The notes: generated by a model not told the origin, from the sequence alone. DNA of 46,756 nucleotides from Rhodospirillaceae bacterium (GCA_002717185.1 PBDC01000078.1:1-46756); one strand, 5' to 3'. Shown: positions 17,598-25,553, counted from the stretch's first letter. A program made the numbers and translations.

Positions 17598-18763
17598 GCC
17601 GAACATACGATGTCATCGTGGTAGGCGCAGGCATTACCGGCGCCAGCACAGCCTATCATTTGAAACGCTGTGGGGTGGAAAGGGTCGCGTTGTTCGAAAG
17701 GCGCAGTCCGGCCGCCGGCGGTACGGGCAAGAGTGCAGCCATCGTCCGCCAACACTACTCAACGGCGTTGCTGGCGCGACTGACCCAAGAAAGCATTGGC
17801 CTCTTCCTCGCTATGCCCGACGGAATTGGCGCGGATAGTGGCTATGTCCAGTCCGGCTGGTGTTTCCTTGTGCCGGACACAATGATGGATGCAGCCCGCG
17901 GCAATATCCAATTACTTCAATCCTGCGGGATCGACACTAGGTTCTTGGAACCAGGCGAAATCGCGAAACGCATGCCCTGGCTCAACCCAGAAGATGTCGC
18001 CGGCGTCGCCTACGAACCTAATGGTGGGTATGCCGATCCGGTGCGCACGACAGAGGCTTATGTTAAAGGATTCCGAGACGTCGGCGGAACACTTTACAAC
18101 AACACACCGGTGCGGGCCCTACTGCGCGTAGGCGACAGGGTTACTGGCATCCTCACCGATGACGGCCCTATCGAAGCCGGCAGCGTGGTAAATTCGGCCG
18201 GTCCCTGGTCGAAGTTCCTAGCCGAAAGCGCGAGCATCGAGCTGGAATTGCGCACCGTACGTGAACAGGACACTGTCTGGGAAGCGCGCAGCGACCGGCC
18301 CATCCCGGAGGTTTCCATCTCCAATGCCATCGACGCGATCTATCTAAGGCCACTAGGACAGCGCCGCTTCGTGGTTGGGCGCGGTTTTCCAAAGGAGTAC
18401 ATCGACGTCGACCCTTACAATTATAAGGAAACCGCGGACGAGGAATTCGTATCCGATGTGCAGGCCCGCCTGGAGCACCGCTTTCCACCCTTCGCCGGAG
18501 CGCGACGGATCGATTCCTATGCTGCCCTCTACGACGTAACCCCAGATTGGTACCCCTTCGTCGGACCGCGCAACGGGCTGCCCGGATATTACGATGCCTG
18601 TGGTGGCAGTGGCCATGGTTTCAAGATAGGCGCTGCAATCGGACGACATCTGGCGTACTGGATCAGTGAAAATACGGTCGACGACGATTTCGCTGGCCTA
18701 AGCTACGACCGGCTGGCAGTCGACGAGAGGTTCGTGGGCGCCTATGGCGGTAACCGTGCTTAG
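17594..18763 (+). CDS. FAD-dependent amine/amino-acid oxidoreductase (DAO family)
   Basis: 389-aa flavoprotein of the D-amino-acid oxidase/sarcosine oxidase/glycine oxidase superfamily. The Rossmann FAD motif is at residues 5-35 ('VIVVGAGITGASTAYHLKRC'), a substrate-side motif 'GTGKSAAIVRQHYS' follows, and the C-terminal FAD contact is 'GGSGHGFKIGAAIGRHLA'. No membrane segment is seen. It overlaps hyuB by 4 nt. Enzymes of this group oxidise secondary amines or amino acids such as sarcosine, which fits a substrate produced by hydantoin or oxoproline ring opening (for example an N-methyl or N-carbamoyl amino acid). That pathway role is inference from context. Confidence 0.92.
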   Translation: MSRTYDVIVVGAGITGASTAYHLKRCGVERVALFERRSPAAGGTGKSAAIVRQHYSTALLARLTQESIGLFLAMPDGIGADSGYVQSGWCFLVPDTMMDAARGNIQLLQSCGIDTRFLEPGEIAKRMPWLNPEDVAGVAYEPNGGYADPVRTTEAYVKGFRDVGGTLYNNTPVRALLRVGDRVTGILTDDGPIEAGSVVNSAGPWSKFLAESASIELELRTVREQDTVWEARSDRPIPEVSISNAIDAIYLRPLGQRRFVVGRGFPKEYIDVDPYNYKETADEEFVSDVQARLEHRFPPFAGARRIDSYAALYDVTPDWYPFVGPRNGLPGYYDACGGSGHGFKIGAAIGRHLAYWISENTVDDDFAGLSYDRLAVDERFVGAYGGNRA

Positions 18764-19113
18764 AGCATACGTATGCTATTAGTGAATTAACGTCTCGTAG
18801 CTGGTTGATTGTTCGGAAATTGGTGTCCTTAGGAGCGCGCTCCGATGCTCTAAACGGAAGCCTTTCAGCAAACTAAATTTATTAACATCAAAGCTTTAGT
18901 AGGATACTTTTTCAGTTCAAGTATCATAGCCTTCCTCGAACTTTTCCCGGAACACGGTTAACGATAAATTAAGCATTAGGGCGAACCCCTTCCAGCTAAA
19001 GACGAGTGTCAAAAAAACTGATGTGACATTATCTCCGGGCAGGTTATGTAAAATGAGCAATAAGCAACTAATGGCAAGGCGAGTAATACGCTCAAGAAAC
19101 AGGATCCCGAAAT
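18764..19113. other. AT-rich intergenic stretch with two short palindromes
   Basis: 350 bases without a gene. Right after the oxidoreductase stop, 18764-18777 is the perfect palindrome AGCATACGTATGCT, and 18832-18843 is the palindrome GGAGCGCGCTCC. Either could be a protein-binding site or part of a weak terminator. The second half is A/T-rich and should hold the promoter of the DUF3127 gene. This is the left end of the lower-GC accessory stretch. Confidence 0.5.
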
Positions 19114-19473
19114 ATGGAATTAAGCGGTAAGATTATTCAACTTCTCCCCGAGAAATCAGGGGAATCGGCCAGAGGCCCTTGGCGCAAGCAAGAGTATATT
19201 CTTGAAACCGAGGGCCAGTACCCGAAACAAGTTTGCTTTATGGCCTGGAGCGACAAAATAGATGAGTTCGCAATCAAAGAGGGGGAAAACCTGGTTGTCT
19301 CTATCGACTTAGAAAGTCGCGAATACAACAGCCGTTGGTATACGGATGTAAAAGCATGGAAAGTCGCACGAGCAGATTTTTCAGCAGAAAATACACCTCC
19401 TTACGCAAGTGAGAAACACAATTACACAAAGTCTGAAGAACCGCCCATTTTGGATGATGACATTCCGTTTTAG
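19114..19473 (+). CDS. DUF3127 OB-fold-like protein with SSB-type C-terminal tail
   Basis: 119 aa. The body matches my recollection of DUF3127, a family common in Bacteroidota: 'WRKQEYILETEGQYPKQVCF', 'DKIDEFAIKEGE', 'DLESREYNSRWYTDVKAW'. The core has the alternating strands of an OB-fold. After residue 90 the chain is polar and low in hydrophobics, then ends 'PPILDDDIPF'. The last residues match the acidic tip (DDDIPF) that bacterial single-strand DNA-binding proteins use to recruit partner enzymes. This suggests ssDNA binding and a link to replication or repair proteins. The codon use is more A/T-rich than neighbours, the gene stands alone, and I know of few alphaproteobacterial members, so transfer is likely. 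Function is inferred. Confidence 0.78.
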   Translation: MELSGKIIQLLPEKSGESARGPWRKQEYILETEGQYPKQVCFMAWSDKIDEFAIKEGENLVVSIDLESREYNSRWYTDVKAWKVARADFSAENTPPYASEKHNYTKSEEPPILDDDIPF

Positions 19474-19642
19474 GGTTCACGGCTTCGTATGACGCCAACG
19501 CATTCAAGGCGAGTGGCGTTGTCGGTCTATAGCAGAATGTCCAGCACGCAGACCTGCAGTCGGCGGTGAATTGGATTTAGAAAATTGCAGTAAGTAACTT
19601 GCCAATTGATTGACTATGGGTTGCGCTCAGAGGAGGCTTCTC

Positions 19643-20128
19643 GTGTTCCGGATTGCTGTTTTGTTCGTCACAGCGTTGCTGGTTGGTGGCCCCGCTGTTC
19701 AGGCTGACGATACGATGGTAAAGAGGCTAAAGGCTCTCAACGCCTGTCCAGGCTGTGATTTAACAGGAGCTGACCTTTCCGAGGTCCACCTTGAATACGT
19801 GAACCTCAAAGGGGCAAACCTCACCGGGACAGATCTCACCAACGCAAACCTCTCCTATACCAACCTGATCGGGGCAGACCTCTCCAATGCAGACCTCTGG
19901 GGGGCAAACCTCGCTGGGGCAGATCTCATAGAGGCAAACCTCTCAGGGGCAGACCTATCCGAAGCAGCCCTGAATTATGCAAACCTATATAAGGCAAACC
20001 TCAGCAACGCTGACCTAACCGGGGCAGACATGACCGGCGCGATATTAAAAAATGCGAACTTTCGTTCCACAAAGTTCTGTCAGACGAAGACGCCGTATGG
20101 GCTAGACAACTCAGGGTGTCAGAAATAA
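19643..20128 (+). CDS. exported pentapeptide-repeat protein
   Basis: 161 aa from a GTG start preceded by a perfect AGGAGG six bases upstream; the ATG at 19616 and a TTG at 19610 are in frame but lack a site. The N-terminus is a clean signal peptide (hydrophobic 'IAVLFVTALLVGG', cleavage likely after 'AVQA'), so the product is periplasmic or outside. After 'ACPGCDLTGADL' come about 18 tandem A(D/N)LXX pentapeptides to near residue 150, which fold as a right-handed quadrilateral beta helix. The repeats are also seen at DNA level as near-repeats of 'gggGCAgACCTc'. The C-terminus has two further cysteines ('FCQTKTPYGLDNSGCQK') that could form a disulfide. Role unknown. Confidence 0.85.
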   Translation: MFRIAVLFVTALLVGGPAVQADDTMVKRLKALNACPGCDLTGADLSEVHLEYVNLKGANLTGTDLTNANLSYTNLIGADLSNADLWGANLAGADLIEANLSGADLSEAALNYANLYKANLSNADLTGADMTGAILKNANFRSTKFCQTKTPYGLDNSGCQK

Positions 20129-20664
20129 CACGTTCCCGCACCCATACCTCTGTTCGTCGTAATCCCTGGCCGGCTGCGGCGTTGGGCCCATCAACTTGTT
20201 GCTCCTCTGTGACAAGACACTTAATGGATAGCCTTCCCCATAAGCCTCCCCAACGCTTTCGATAGACCACCCACCAACTCTATCAGTGGTATCGGGTGAT
20301 ACGGTCCTCAGGAACCATGGGTATATGTGTGTTGTGTTTGGTAGCCATTGTTGTGTGCTTCCAGTAATTGACACCCAACGGACGTTACGGAGGATTAGAT
20401 GCAAAGCCACTTAATCAATTTCGATAGTAGGCTTACCATTGATGGTTACGTTTAGGCGTTCACCCTCTGTTAAGCGCATCCACCAGCCGCCGTATAATCT
20501 TCCGCCCTTCTTGAAGCTGCATTCGTTGAATCTTGCTGCACCCATTTGTGTTCGTCTAACCAAAGCTTCCTAGCAGGATTCTGGCAGAATTTTGCCAATA
20601 CCCTGTGCGACTAATCCGTTCTTCGCCATCGCTCTGAAGATTCACGTGGAAACCGAAGCTCTCG
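20129..20664. other. intergenic stretch, probably decayed mobile DNA
   Basis: 536 bases between the pentapeptide gene and the deaminase. Apart from the gene fragment at 20411-20569 I recognise no gene, RNA or repeat. Short open frames on the minus strand at 20111-20410 have no protein-like composition. Confidence 0.4.
20411..20569 (-). pseudogene. fragment of a phage/mobile-element-like protein (GGRxYGGWW motif)
   Basis: A short open stretch of about 52 codons on the minus strand reads 'FNECSFKKGGRLYGGWW' then 'NVTINGKPTIEID' before a stop; a stop also lies just upstream at 20570-20572. A 44-aa piece starts at the ATG at 20545. The two motifs GGR-x-YGGWW and INGxPTxExD are, as far as I recall, shared by a family of long proteins of unknown function carried by phages and integrative elements. 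Only the central part remains here, so I read it as a remnant. It fits an old mobile element in this stretch. The family match is from memory and needs a search. Confidence 0.5.
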
Positions 20665-21159
20665 CTATGTGCAGCTTTTGATGAACGTTTCGTATACGTC
20701 GAGAATACCTTCCCGTTGCATCTGTTCAGCCCCCATGTCGCGTTCGTGGACCGGTAATCCAACCTGTTCGCGTAATTTCTGGTTGCTAATACTACGAGCC
20801 CACTTGGGATCGTGCGCGGCAAGGCGCTGGAAGAAGGCGGCGCTGTCGTCTGCAGTACCGGCATAATATAGCCGTGAAATCCCAACCTGATACATCGTCG
20901 CCACGCACATTGAGCACGGTTCACCAGATGTATAAAGTTCAGCGCCCTCCAGCGAGGTAAGCGAAAGCCGGCGACAGGCGTCCCGTATAGCCTCGACCTC
21001 GCCATGCGACGTGGGATCACAATTGGCCACGCTCCGGTTTAACCCTTCTCCGATAATCTCGCCATCGAGGACAACAATAGCGGCATACGGCAGTGTACCA
21101 TCCGTATCGACGGCCTCCCGGGCAATCTCTATCGCGCGGGCCATGAATTTTTTCTGCAT
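20665..21159 (-). CDS. cytidine/guanine-type nucleoside or base deaminase
   Basis: 164-aa zinc hydrolase of the CMP/dCMP deaminase fold. The zinc site is clear: 'SHGEVEAIRDAC' gives the His ligand and the proton-shuttling Glu, and 'GEPCSMCVATM' gives the two Cys ligands. The order and length fit guanine deaminase/tRNA adenosine deaminase-like proteins of the GuaD group rather than Cdd. A GAGGTAGG site precedes the ATG. It lies downstream of a methyltransferase on the same strand, 67 bases away. It probably salvages purines or a related heterocycle; an exact substrate cannot be called. Confidence 0.9.
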   Translation of the reverse strand: MQKKFMARAIEIAREAVDTDGTLPYAAIVVLDGEIIGEGLNRSVANCDPTSHGEVEAIRDACRRLSLTSLEGAELYTSGEPCSMCVATMYQVGISRLYYAGTADDSAAFFQRLAAHDPKWARSISNQKLREQVGLPVHERDMGAEQMQREGILDVYETFIKSCT

Positions 21160-21226
21160 TCGCCTACCTCTACAACCAAGTGTCTAGTTTTTCCTTGATA
21201 GACCCGGTCAGGTCGGCAGTCAGTGA

Positions 21227-22048
21227 TCAAGTTGATAAGTTGGGCGTACGCGCCTGAACCACAAAATTTTGTAATGGTTCAACAAGTTCATCGCCTCGTC
21301 TATAAGCTTGCATCGACTCAAAAACTTCGGATGCGATTGCCGTTCTTACCTCTTTACTCTCACTTGCAACTTCCTTTGAATAGGCTGACCGCTCAATCAC
21401 GTCTAAAGCAACATTAGGTGTTGCTGGGAAGCGCCGTGAAAACTTGATATTCTTGATAGTTATTTCGCTAAAACCTGCAGACATTAAAAGGCTTTCAATC
21501 GCCGAACCATCACGATATGAAAATGGTGCGAGAACACTCTTTACGAGTTCTTCACCAATATGCCGCCTAACTGATCTAGCAATAGCAAGCATCATCGGTG
21601 CCTCCGCGCTCCAAACAGAAAACCCGAGCCGTCCGCCCTTCACCAATACGCGTTTAATTTCATTTAAAGCCTCTAATTTATCGGGCACAAATTGGAAACC
21701 GTGATTACACAAAACCACATCGAACTCTGAATCAGTAAATGGAAGTTTGCACAAATCACCTTGTTTCCAGAAAATTGGAAAGTTTGTATCTGGTTCGACC
21801 GATCGAGCAACGGCTAACATGCTTTCATTCAGATCTAATCCAGTAGCTTGGGCGACTGTGGTTTTCTTCTGAGCGATTAGGCGTATTACGATCCCAGTCC
21901 CACACGCGGCATCAAGAACGCGATCTGTTGCTCGGAGTTCGATATGTTCGAGTAAACGTGCTGCCGCAGGTTGAGCGCCTGTAGGAACAGTGTATTTCTC
22001 GTAAAGTTCTGCCGCATTGCCTTCAAGTTGGTAACCCGTACCCGCCAT
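21227..22048 (-). CDS. class I SAM-dependent methyltransferase
   Basis: 273 aa with the seven-strand Rossmann methyltransferase fold: motif I 'RVLDAACGTGIVIRLIA', the acidic ribose contact in 'ATGLDLNESMLAVARS', motif II/III 'FDVVLCNHGFQFVPDKLEAL' and 'VLVKGGRLGFSVWSAEAP'. This pattern resembles UbiE/Methyltransf_11 small-molecule enzymes. I start at the ATG of MAGTGYQLEG because GGAGG precedes it; a TTG five codons earlier lies within the site itself. Base composition is clearly A/T-richer than the housekeeping genes beyond the tRNA, in line with an acquired gene. Acceptor substrate unknown. Confidence 0.9.
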   Translation of the reverse strand: MAGTGYQLEGNAAELYEKYTVPTGAQPAAARLLEHIELRATDRVLDAACGTGIVIRLIAQKKTTVAQATGLDLNESMLAVARSVEPDTNFPIFWKQGDLCKLPFTDSEFDVVLCNHGFQFVPDKLEALNEIKRVLVKGGRLGFSVWSAEAPMMLAIARSVRRHIGEELVKSVLAPFSYRDGSAIESLLMSAGFSEITIKNIKFSRRFPATPNVALDVIERSAYSKEVASESKEVRTAIASEVFESMQAYRRGDELVEPLQNFVVQARTPNLST

Positions 22049-22168
22049 TATTTTATCCTCCAATACTGGCCAACAAAGTCCAGGCGCGGCGCAAAAAGAG
22101 ACAAACCTAGAACAAAAAGTCCCTCACCTTGTAAATAACGTAACAATATCAATAAATTAGTAAGGTGT

Positions 22169-22255
22169 TGGTGCCCCCGGGGAGACTCGAACTCCCACTT
22201 CCGTAAGGAAAACAGATTTTGAGTCTGCCGCGTCTACCAATTCCGCCACAGGGGC
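22169..22255 (-). tRNA. tRNA-Leu (anticodon CAA), CCA encoded
   Basis: The minus strand folds as a class II tRNA of 87 nt. The acceptor stem is GCCCCUG with CGGGGGC, the D region is GGAAUUGGUAGAC, the anticodon stem GCAGA/UCUGU has the loop CUCAAAA (anticodon CAA, codon UUG), there is a long variable arm, and the T arm has GUUCGAGUC. ACCA is encoded at the 3' end. Its 3' end faces the lower-GC stretch at 18.8-22.1 kb, and tRNA 3' ends are common integration sites. Confidence 0.96.
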
Positions 22256-22637
22256 CCGGGCGGCATCATAGTCGGGCGGTGCCGTGGGTCAATGTGATCC
22301 TGCTTGCCCGCTATTTACTGTTGCTTCTGACGGTGGCCGGCGGGGTGAGCCGAGCGCCCAAACGTTGACCCTGTCTGGGCAGCTTTGACAATACTGTTGC
22401 AGCATTGGAGAGCTGTGAGTTGGTCATCGCATTTGTAACTTGGTCAGCACACGTGCCAACGGGCTAGGACGCTCTGTTTGGCCGCGGCTGAAATAATCCC
22501 ATGACAAGCGCTGGGTGGTTGGCCGCAACCACAACCCGTGGTATTCGACAATCCGTCTGTTCCGGCAAGCCGCGCCGGACAATAGGTCGGCGACATCAAC
22601 AGTCTCAAATTTGCGCTGACCATCTGGATGGAGAAGG
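22256..22637. other. intergenic region between tRNA-Leu and the DedA-like gene
   Basis: 382 bases, GC-rich. It holds the promoter region for the tRNA (minus strand) and for the DedA-dsbB-coq7 run (plus strand). I see no further gene, repeat or hairpin of note. Confidence 0.5.
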
Positions 22638-23219
22638 ATGCTACGCCGCCTATATGATTGGACCATGGGGCTAGCGGCTCACCGCCACGCAACCGCGTGC
22701 ATCGCCGCCATCGCCTTCCTGGAAAGCTCTGTATTCCCAATCCCCCCGGACGTCCTATTGATTCCAATGGTGTTGGCCGCGCCCACTCGCGCCTTTCGCC
22801 TAGTCGCCATCGTCACCACTGCGTCAGTGCTGGGTGGCATAGCCGGTTACGCAATCGGTAATTATTTGTTTGATGCAATCGGCTACGCAATTCTCAATTT
22901 TTACGGCTATTTCGACAAGTTTGCGACATTCCAAGGCTGGTATCAGGAATGGGGCAGCTGGATCGTCTTTGTTGGCGGCTTCAGCCCAATCCCCTACAAG
23001 GTTATTACCATCGCTAGCGGCACAATGCAGCTCGATTTCTGGACTTTCACCATTGTCTCAATAATCAGCCGGGGCGCACGCTTCTTCCTCGTCGCCGCTC
23101 TGCTTTGGAAGTTTGGCGCACCAATCCGCATCTTTATCGAGCGGCGACTCGGCCCACTCACCCTTGCCTTCATCTTCCTTTTGGTCGCCGGCTTCGTCGT
23201 GCTTAAATATGTTATTTAG
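22638..23219 (+). CDS. DedA/YqaA-like inner-membrane protein
   Basis: 193-aa membrane protein of the DedA/SNARE-associated (VTT) family, YqaA branch. It has the hallmark re-entrant segment 'FLESSVFPIPPDVLLIPMVL', a glycine-rich helix 'SVLGGIAGYAIGNYL', 'FVGGFSPIPYKVITIASG' in the second half, and a final hydrophobic helix ending at the C-terminus. Members act in lipid carrier or lipid flipping and membrane homeostasis. It is first in a tight run with dsbB (11 nt gap) and coq7 (4-nt overlap), an arrangement I associate with alphaproteobacteria. Confidence 0.9.
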   Translation: MLRRLYDWTMGLAAHRHATACIAAIAFLESSVFPIPPDVLLIPMVLAAPTRAFRLVAIVTTASVLGGIAGYAIGNYLFDAIGYAILNFYGYFDKFATFQGWYQEWGSWIVFVGGFSPIPYKVITIASGTMQLDFWTFTIVSIISRGARFFLVAALLWKFGAPIRIFIERRLGPLTLAFIFLLVAGFVVLKYVI

Positions 23220-23230
23220 ACAGAGCGCAC

Positions 23231-23713
23231 ATGACCGACCGTTCCTATAGGCTCCCCCTAGCTATGCTGCTAATTAGCGCCGCGGCTCTCAGTGGCGCCT
23301 ACGCATCCCAGCATTTGGGTGGGTTGCAGCCCTGTTCGCTCTGCCTCTACCAGCGCTGGCCCTGGTGGATCGCGGGCGGCCTGGCGATCTTGGCTCTGCT
23401 CTTTGACGGCAAACGCCTAATTTTCCGCGCACTGATCGCGTTCAGCGCCCTCACGGTTCTCGTTGGCACCGGCATTGCCGTCTACCATGTAGGCGTCGAA
23501 GAAGGCTGGTGGATGGGACCGACAGCCTGTAGCAGTGTGGCAGCGGCACCACAGACACTGGAAGAACTTCGCGCGCAGGTTCTCGGTGCCCCGGTGGTGC
23601 GTTGCGATGACATCGCCTGGTCACTGTTCGGCATCTCCATGGCCGGATATAATGCTTTGATTTCCTTAGCCACGGGTCTGACCGCCCTGGCACTTTTGCG
23701 ACGGAGCACGTGA
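23231..23713 (+). CDS. dsbB: disulfide bond formation protein B
   Basis: 160-aa inner-membrane quinone reductase that reoxidises DsbA. Four hydrophobic spans are visible. The first periplasmic cysteine pair is in 'GGLQPCSLCLYQRWPWW' (CxxC). The second pair lies in the larger loop, with Cys in 'GPTACSSVAAAPQTLEEL' and in 'APVVRCDDIAWSLFGISMAG'. Length and layout are typical. Its stop overlaps the GTG start of coq7, and both link to ubiquinone. Confidence 0.92.
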   Translation: MTDRSYRLPLAMLLISAAALSGAYASQHLGGLQPCSLCLYQRWPWWIAGGLAILALLFDGKRLIFRALIAFSALTVLVGTGIAVYHVGVEEGWWMGPTACSSVAAAPQTLEELRAQVLGAPVVRCDDIAWSLFGISMAGYNALISLATGLTALALLRRST

Positions 23714-24273
23714 TCAGCGACCCCAAACCCAAGGGCCCGGCTTATCTTCCGGGCGACCCTACACCGCGGCAGCAACTCGATCGCGTTGTCCGAGTGGACC
23801 AAGCCGGTGAGTTCGGTGCAGTGCGCATCTATGCAGGCCAGAAAGCTGTGCTGCGGCGCGGTCCCGAAGCCAACGCTATCCGCGAGATGGCGGAGCAAGA
23901 AAAAGGGCATCTCGATACCTTTGACCGTATCCTAACAATGCGCCAGGTCCGTCCAACTGCGCTCAGACCGCTATGGCACGCAGCCGGCTACATGCTGGGC
24001 GCCACGACGGCACTAATCGGGCCGCAGGCGGCGATGGCATGCACAGTGGCGGTCGAAGATGTGATCGACGAACACTACGCCAAACAGCTTGACGAGCTTT
24101 GCGAGGACGAGCCGGAACTACGCAAGACAATCGCAGAGTTTCGCGAAGACGAGCTGGCTCACCGCGATACCGGTCTGGAACACGGTGCCGAAGAGGCTCC
24201 CGCTTACGAGGCGATGTCAGCCGTTATCAAGGCTGGATCCCGTGTTGCCATTTGGCTGTCAGAAAGAATTTAG
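23710..24273 (+). CDS. coq7: demethoxyubiquinone hydroxylase, COQ7 type
   Basis: 187-aa di-iron hydroxylase that performs the penultimate step of ubiquinone biosynthesis. The ferritin-like iron ligands are in 'RVDQAGEFGAVRIYAGQ' (first Glu), 'EMAEQEKGHLDTFD' (ExxH), 'VAVEDVIDEHYAKQLDEL' and 'FREDELAHRDTGLEHGAEEA'. The GTG start overlaps the dsbB stop. The last helix ends 'VAIWLSERI'. COQ7-type hydroxylases occur in Alphaproteobacteria among others, which supports the lineage call. It converges on the HNH gene with a 4-nt overlap of stops. Confidence 0.94.
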   Translation: MISDPKPKGPAYLPGDPTPRQQLDRVVRVDQAGEFGAVRIYAGQKAVLRRGPEANAIREMAEQEKGHLDTFDRILTMRQVRPTALRPLWHAAGYMLGATTALIGPQAAMACTVAVEDVIDEHYAKQLDELCEDEPELRKTIAEFREDELAHRDTGLEHGAEEAPAYEAMSAVIKAGSRVAIWLSERI

Positions 24274-24833
24274 TTAGGATCCAGCTCCGTATCCCAATAG
24301 AGGTAGTCGCGCCAACTCTCATGTAGAAAGTTGGGTGGGAACTGGCGGCCATTTTCCTGCAACTCGTAGGAGCTCGGCCGGGCCGGCGGCCGCTTTGGCT
24401 TCAATCCGGCGCGCGAAGGCATACGCCCGCCTTTGCGCAGATTGCAGGGCGCGCAGGCGGTCACTACGTTTTCCCAGGTTGTTCGCCCACCTCGAGAACG
24501 CGGGATCACATGATCGAAGGTCAAATCATGAGACGGCAAGGCAACACCGCAATACTGGCAGGCGAACCGGTCGCGTAGGAATACGTTGAAGCGGGTGAAA
24601 GCCGGCATGCGCAAGGCGACGACGTATTCCTTGAGCGAAATCACGCTTGGCAGACGAAGCGCAAAGGAAGGCGAATTCACAACCTGATCGTATTCGGAGA
24701 CGACATTGACTCGATTGGAGACAACCGCCTTAACCGACTCGTGCCACGACCAGAGCGAAAGCGGGAAATAACTCAGCGGCCGAAAATCCGCGTTCAGCAC
24801 CAGCGCAGGCCAGTCATTGACTCCGACGGACAT
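24270..24833 (-). CDS. HNH endonuclease domain protein
   Basis: 187 aa with a single HNH nuclease fold: 'CQYCGVALPSHDLTFDHVIP' and 'TTWENVVTACAPCNLRKGGR', giving the zinc CxxC pairs and the catalytic His before 'VIPRSRGG'. The N-terminal 70 residues ('PALVLNADFRPLSYFPLSLW') are typical of a widely conserved stand-alone bacterial family whose role is not known. I prefer the ATG at 24833 with GGAAG upstream; a TTG two codons earlier is also possible. It is chromosomal and widespread in Proteobacteria, so it should not be read as a mobile homing enzyme. Confidence 0.9.
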   Translation of the reverse strand: MSVGVNDWPALVLNADFRPLSYFPLSLWSWHESVKAVVSNRVNVVSEYDQVVNSPSFALRLPSVISLKEYVVALRMPAFTRFNVFLRDRFACQYCGVALPSHDLTFDHVIPRSRGGRTTWENVVTACAPCNLRKGGRMPSRAGLKPKRPPARPSSYELQENGRQFPPNFLHESWRDYLYWDTELDPN

Positions 24834-24933
24834 ACTCAACTTCCATCAATCAGTTGACGAATTGATATCCGAAACGCCGTATTCATACAAGATGTTGTGG
24901 ATTTACCGGGGTATTCTTCATTGGGATGTCGTG

Positions 24934-25553
24934 TTAGTAAGATACGCTAGGGTGGAGGACAGGACGATATCCAGCGCGCAATGCTGCGACGCTGGAGGGC
25001 GGTGTCAGCACCACAGTCGTACCCCTCGGGCGCGCGACCAAGGCCCCATAACCTTGCCACGACCACCCCCTCAGCCCGACTGTCAGCACGACATGCGGCT
25101 CCCCTTCATGTAAGACCAACGTCCCGTCCGGCATATCGGCGCAATCGGCATTCCAGACCCGTTGCGTTCGGCTTTGGGATAAGATCCGTTCCTCATGCAA
25201 ACATGCATCGATTTCCGGCGCACGCGGCAGTTCTCGTAGCCCCTTCGCATCCCGCCAGGCCGCCTGCCAAAGACGGAATTCGGATCGGCGACATTCGTAG
25301 CATGGTCTGTGCCCTGCCGCGATCGCCACCGCTTCGTCGAGGAAAAATAGTTCGGTGTATCGCCGTGGCGTCATCACCGCGCGCCGGCGGCCTTTAAAAT
25401 TGAGCTTGCAAATTAGCCACGCCTTGAGCGCCCAACGCCGTTGGCAAGCCGCTTCTTCTCGTCATGCAATAGGCCGCGATTACCTAAGAACAGACCACGG
25501 GCGCACGCCGCCACGATCTCTCCAGTCGGCATGACACGGTTCTGCAGCGGCAT
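24934..25553 (-). pseudogene. conserved hypothetical gene broken by a one-base frameshift
   Basis: Two frames join to give one conserved protein. From an ATG at 25553 the first frame reads 'MPLQNRVMPTGEIVAACARG', then 'LFLGNRGLLHDEKKRLANG', and then loses homology. The other frame continues 'RRWALKAWLICKLNFKGRRR', 'YTELFFLDEAVAIAAGHRPC' and 'YECRR' to the stop at 24934. The 620-nt span needs one added base near 25438 to be in frame. The intact family, about 200 aa with a CxxC motif, is of unknown function as far as I know. The start overlaps the esterase stop (TGATG), so the two are coupled. It could be a real mutation or a sequencing error; nothing else in the gene is damaged, so error is quite possible. 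Confidence 0.75.

Noticed and set aside
18764..18777. The palindrome AGCATACGTATGCT as a terminator for the oxidoreductase operon.
   Set aside because: It has no loop and no T-run. It is more likely a binding site or chance.
24270..24833. The HNH protein as a homing endonuclease or defence nuclease.
   Set aside because: It is of the widespread chromosomal type and sits with housekeeping genes.
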